A DNA stretch of 7,134 nt from an uncultured Porphyromonadaceae bacterium (lineage in GTDB: Bacteria; Bacteroidota; Bacteroidia; Bacteroidales; Muribaculaceae). Made by a program: the position numbers and the translations under genes. The notes under the pieces were generated by a model. It saw only the letters and a list, made by a program, of their open reading frames with translations, was not told the DNA's origin and searched no databases. The stretch lies in the NCBI GenBank assembly GCA_905212215.1, contig CAJMDR010000106.1, positions 1-7,134 of the forward strand. Reading direction: 5' to 3'. Position 1 is the first letter of the stretch. Each line of letters begins with the position of its first letter. Positions 6,828-7,134 of the stretch are shown here, one piece after another.

Positions 6828-7134
6828 TTATTTTACTTTGCTGTACAGCCATTTTATTTCTTCTTCCCAGATTTCCGGATTAGGGGTTTCCAGAATCAGG
6901 GGAATGTTATCAAGCCTTGGGTCGTTCATCAGCCTGTCGAAAAAAACTTCTCCCATAGTCCCTTTCCCTAAAGAAGCATGTCTGTCAATGCGAGAGGCTA
7001 ACTTTCTGGCATCATCGTTTATATGCATTCCCCGCAAGTAAGCGAAGCTTATAATGTCATCAAACTTCTTCCAGACTTCTTCATAACCTTCGGTAGACGC
7101 AAAATCATATCCGGCACTATAGGCATGTGCCGTG
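6828..7134 (-). CDS. nfo: endonuclease IV (AP endonuclease), C-terminal part; 5' end outside window
   Basis: Endonuclease IV cuts DNA 5' of abasic sites and trims blocked 3' ends in base-excision repair, using three zinc ions in a TIM barrel. Only the last 101 residues are visible, and the frame is open to the window end. Five metal ligands can be recognised, numbered from the first visible residue: His3 in TAHAYSAGYD, His37 in LRGMHIND, Asp50 and His52 in SRIDRHASLGKG, and Glu82 in IPLILETPNP. Their spacings (34, 13, 2, 30) equal those of E. coli His182, His216, Asp229, His231 and Glu261. Recognisable family sequence starts well upstream of the TTG at 7037, so that codon is not the start. 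The protein ends in IKWLYSKVK without an extended tail. It runs in the same direction as the transporter gene, 88 bases upstream of it, and need not be functionally linked to it. Confidence 0.95.
   Translation of the reverse strand, partial: TAHAYSAGYDFASTEGYEEVWKKFDDIISFAYLRGMHINDDARKLASRIDRHASLGKGTMGEVFFDRLMNDPRLDNIPLILETPNPEIWEEEIKWLYSKVK

Noticed and set aside
6817..7041. 74-codon + strand open frame opposite nfo
   Set aside because: The - strand encodes the endonuclease IV C-terminus with all expected metal ligands in that stretch. The + strand product shows nothing recognisable.
1..7134. Signs of a mobile element, defence island, CRISPR array or biosynthetic cluster
   Set aside because: No transposase, integrase, toxin-antitoxin pair, regularly spaced repeats or attachment-site-like repeats were seen. 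recQ, recJ and nfo are ordinary chromosomal repair genes here and do not by themselves indicate a defence system.

Overview
This window looks like ordinary chromosomal DNA from a member of the Bacteroidota, most likely order Bacteroidales. The basis is the protein sequences: the SPOR protein, the long RecQ form, the RecJ and the SLC45-type sugar transporter all resemble Bacteroides-group proteins as I remember them. The gene order SPOR protein then folE also fits that group. Base composition is moderate and shows no obvious break along the window. I see no insertion sequence, integrase, tRNA, rRNA, CRISPR array or phage gene. The family (for example Muribaculaceae, Bacteroidaceae or Prevotellaceae) cannot be fixed from sequence alone.

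Left part, + strand, bases 1 to 4777: four tightly spaced genes that are probably one transcription unit. They are the C-terminal end of a SPOR-domain protein (cut by the window edge), folE (GTP cyclohydrolase I), recJ (5'-to-3' single-strand exonuclease) and recQ (3'-to-5' DNA helicase). The SPOR stop and the folE GTG start are 1 base apart. recJ and recQ overlap by 4 bases (GTGA), which suggests coupled translation. RecQ and RecJ act together in RecF-type recombination and stalled-fork processing, so their coupling makes functional sense. folE supplies pterins and has no clear link to them.

Middle, about 4778 to 4891: a convergent intergenic gap with a strong 14-bp perfect inverted repeat, read here as a bidirectional terminator.

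Right part, - strand, bases 4892 to 7134: a 615-residue MFS sugar transporter of the SLC45/sucrose-transporter type, and upstream of it the C-terminal 101 residues of endonuclease IV (nfo), cut by the window end. An 88-base AT-rich spacer between them holds an 11-bp perfect inverted repeat, a candidate operator or terminator.

I do not see a clearly new biological system. The best lead is a roughly 165-residue insertion in the predicted periplasmic loop between transmembrane helices 7 and 8 of the transporter, which appears to be built of degenerate beta-type repeats. A second point is the RecQ architecture, with about 200 residues between the helicase core and the zinc-binding cysteines, although I believe this form is common in Bacteroidota.
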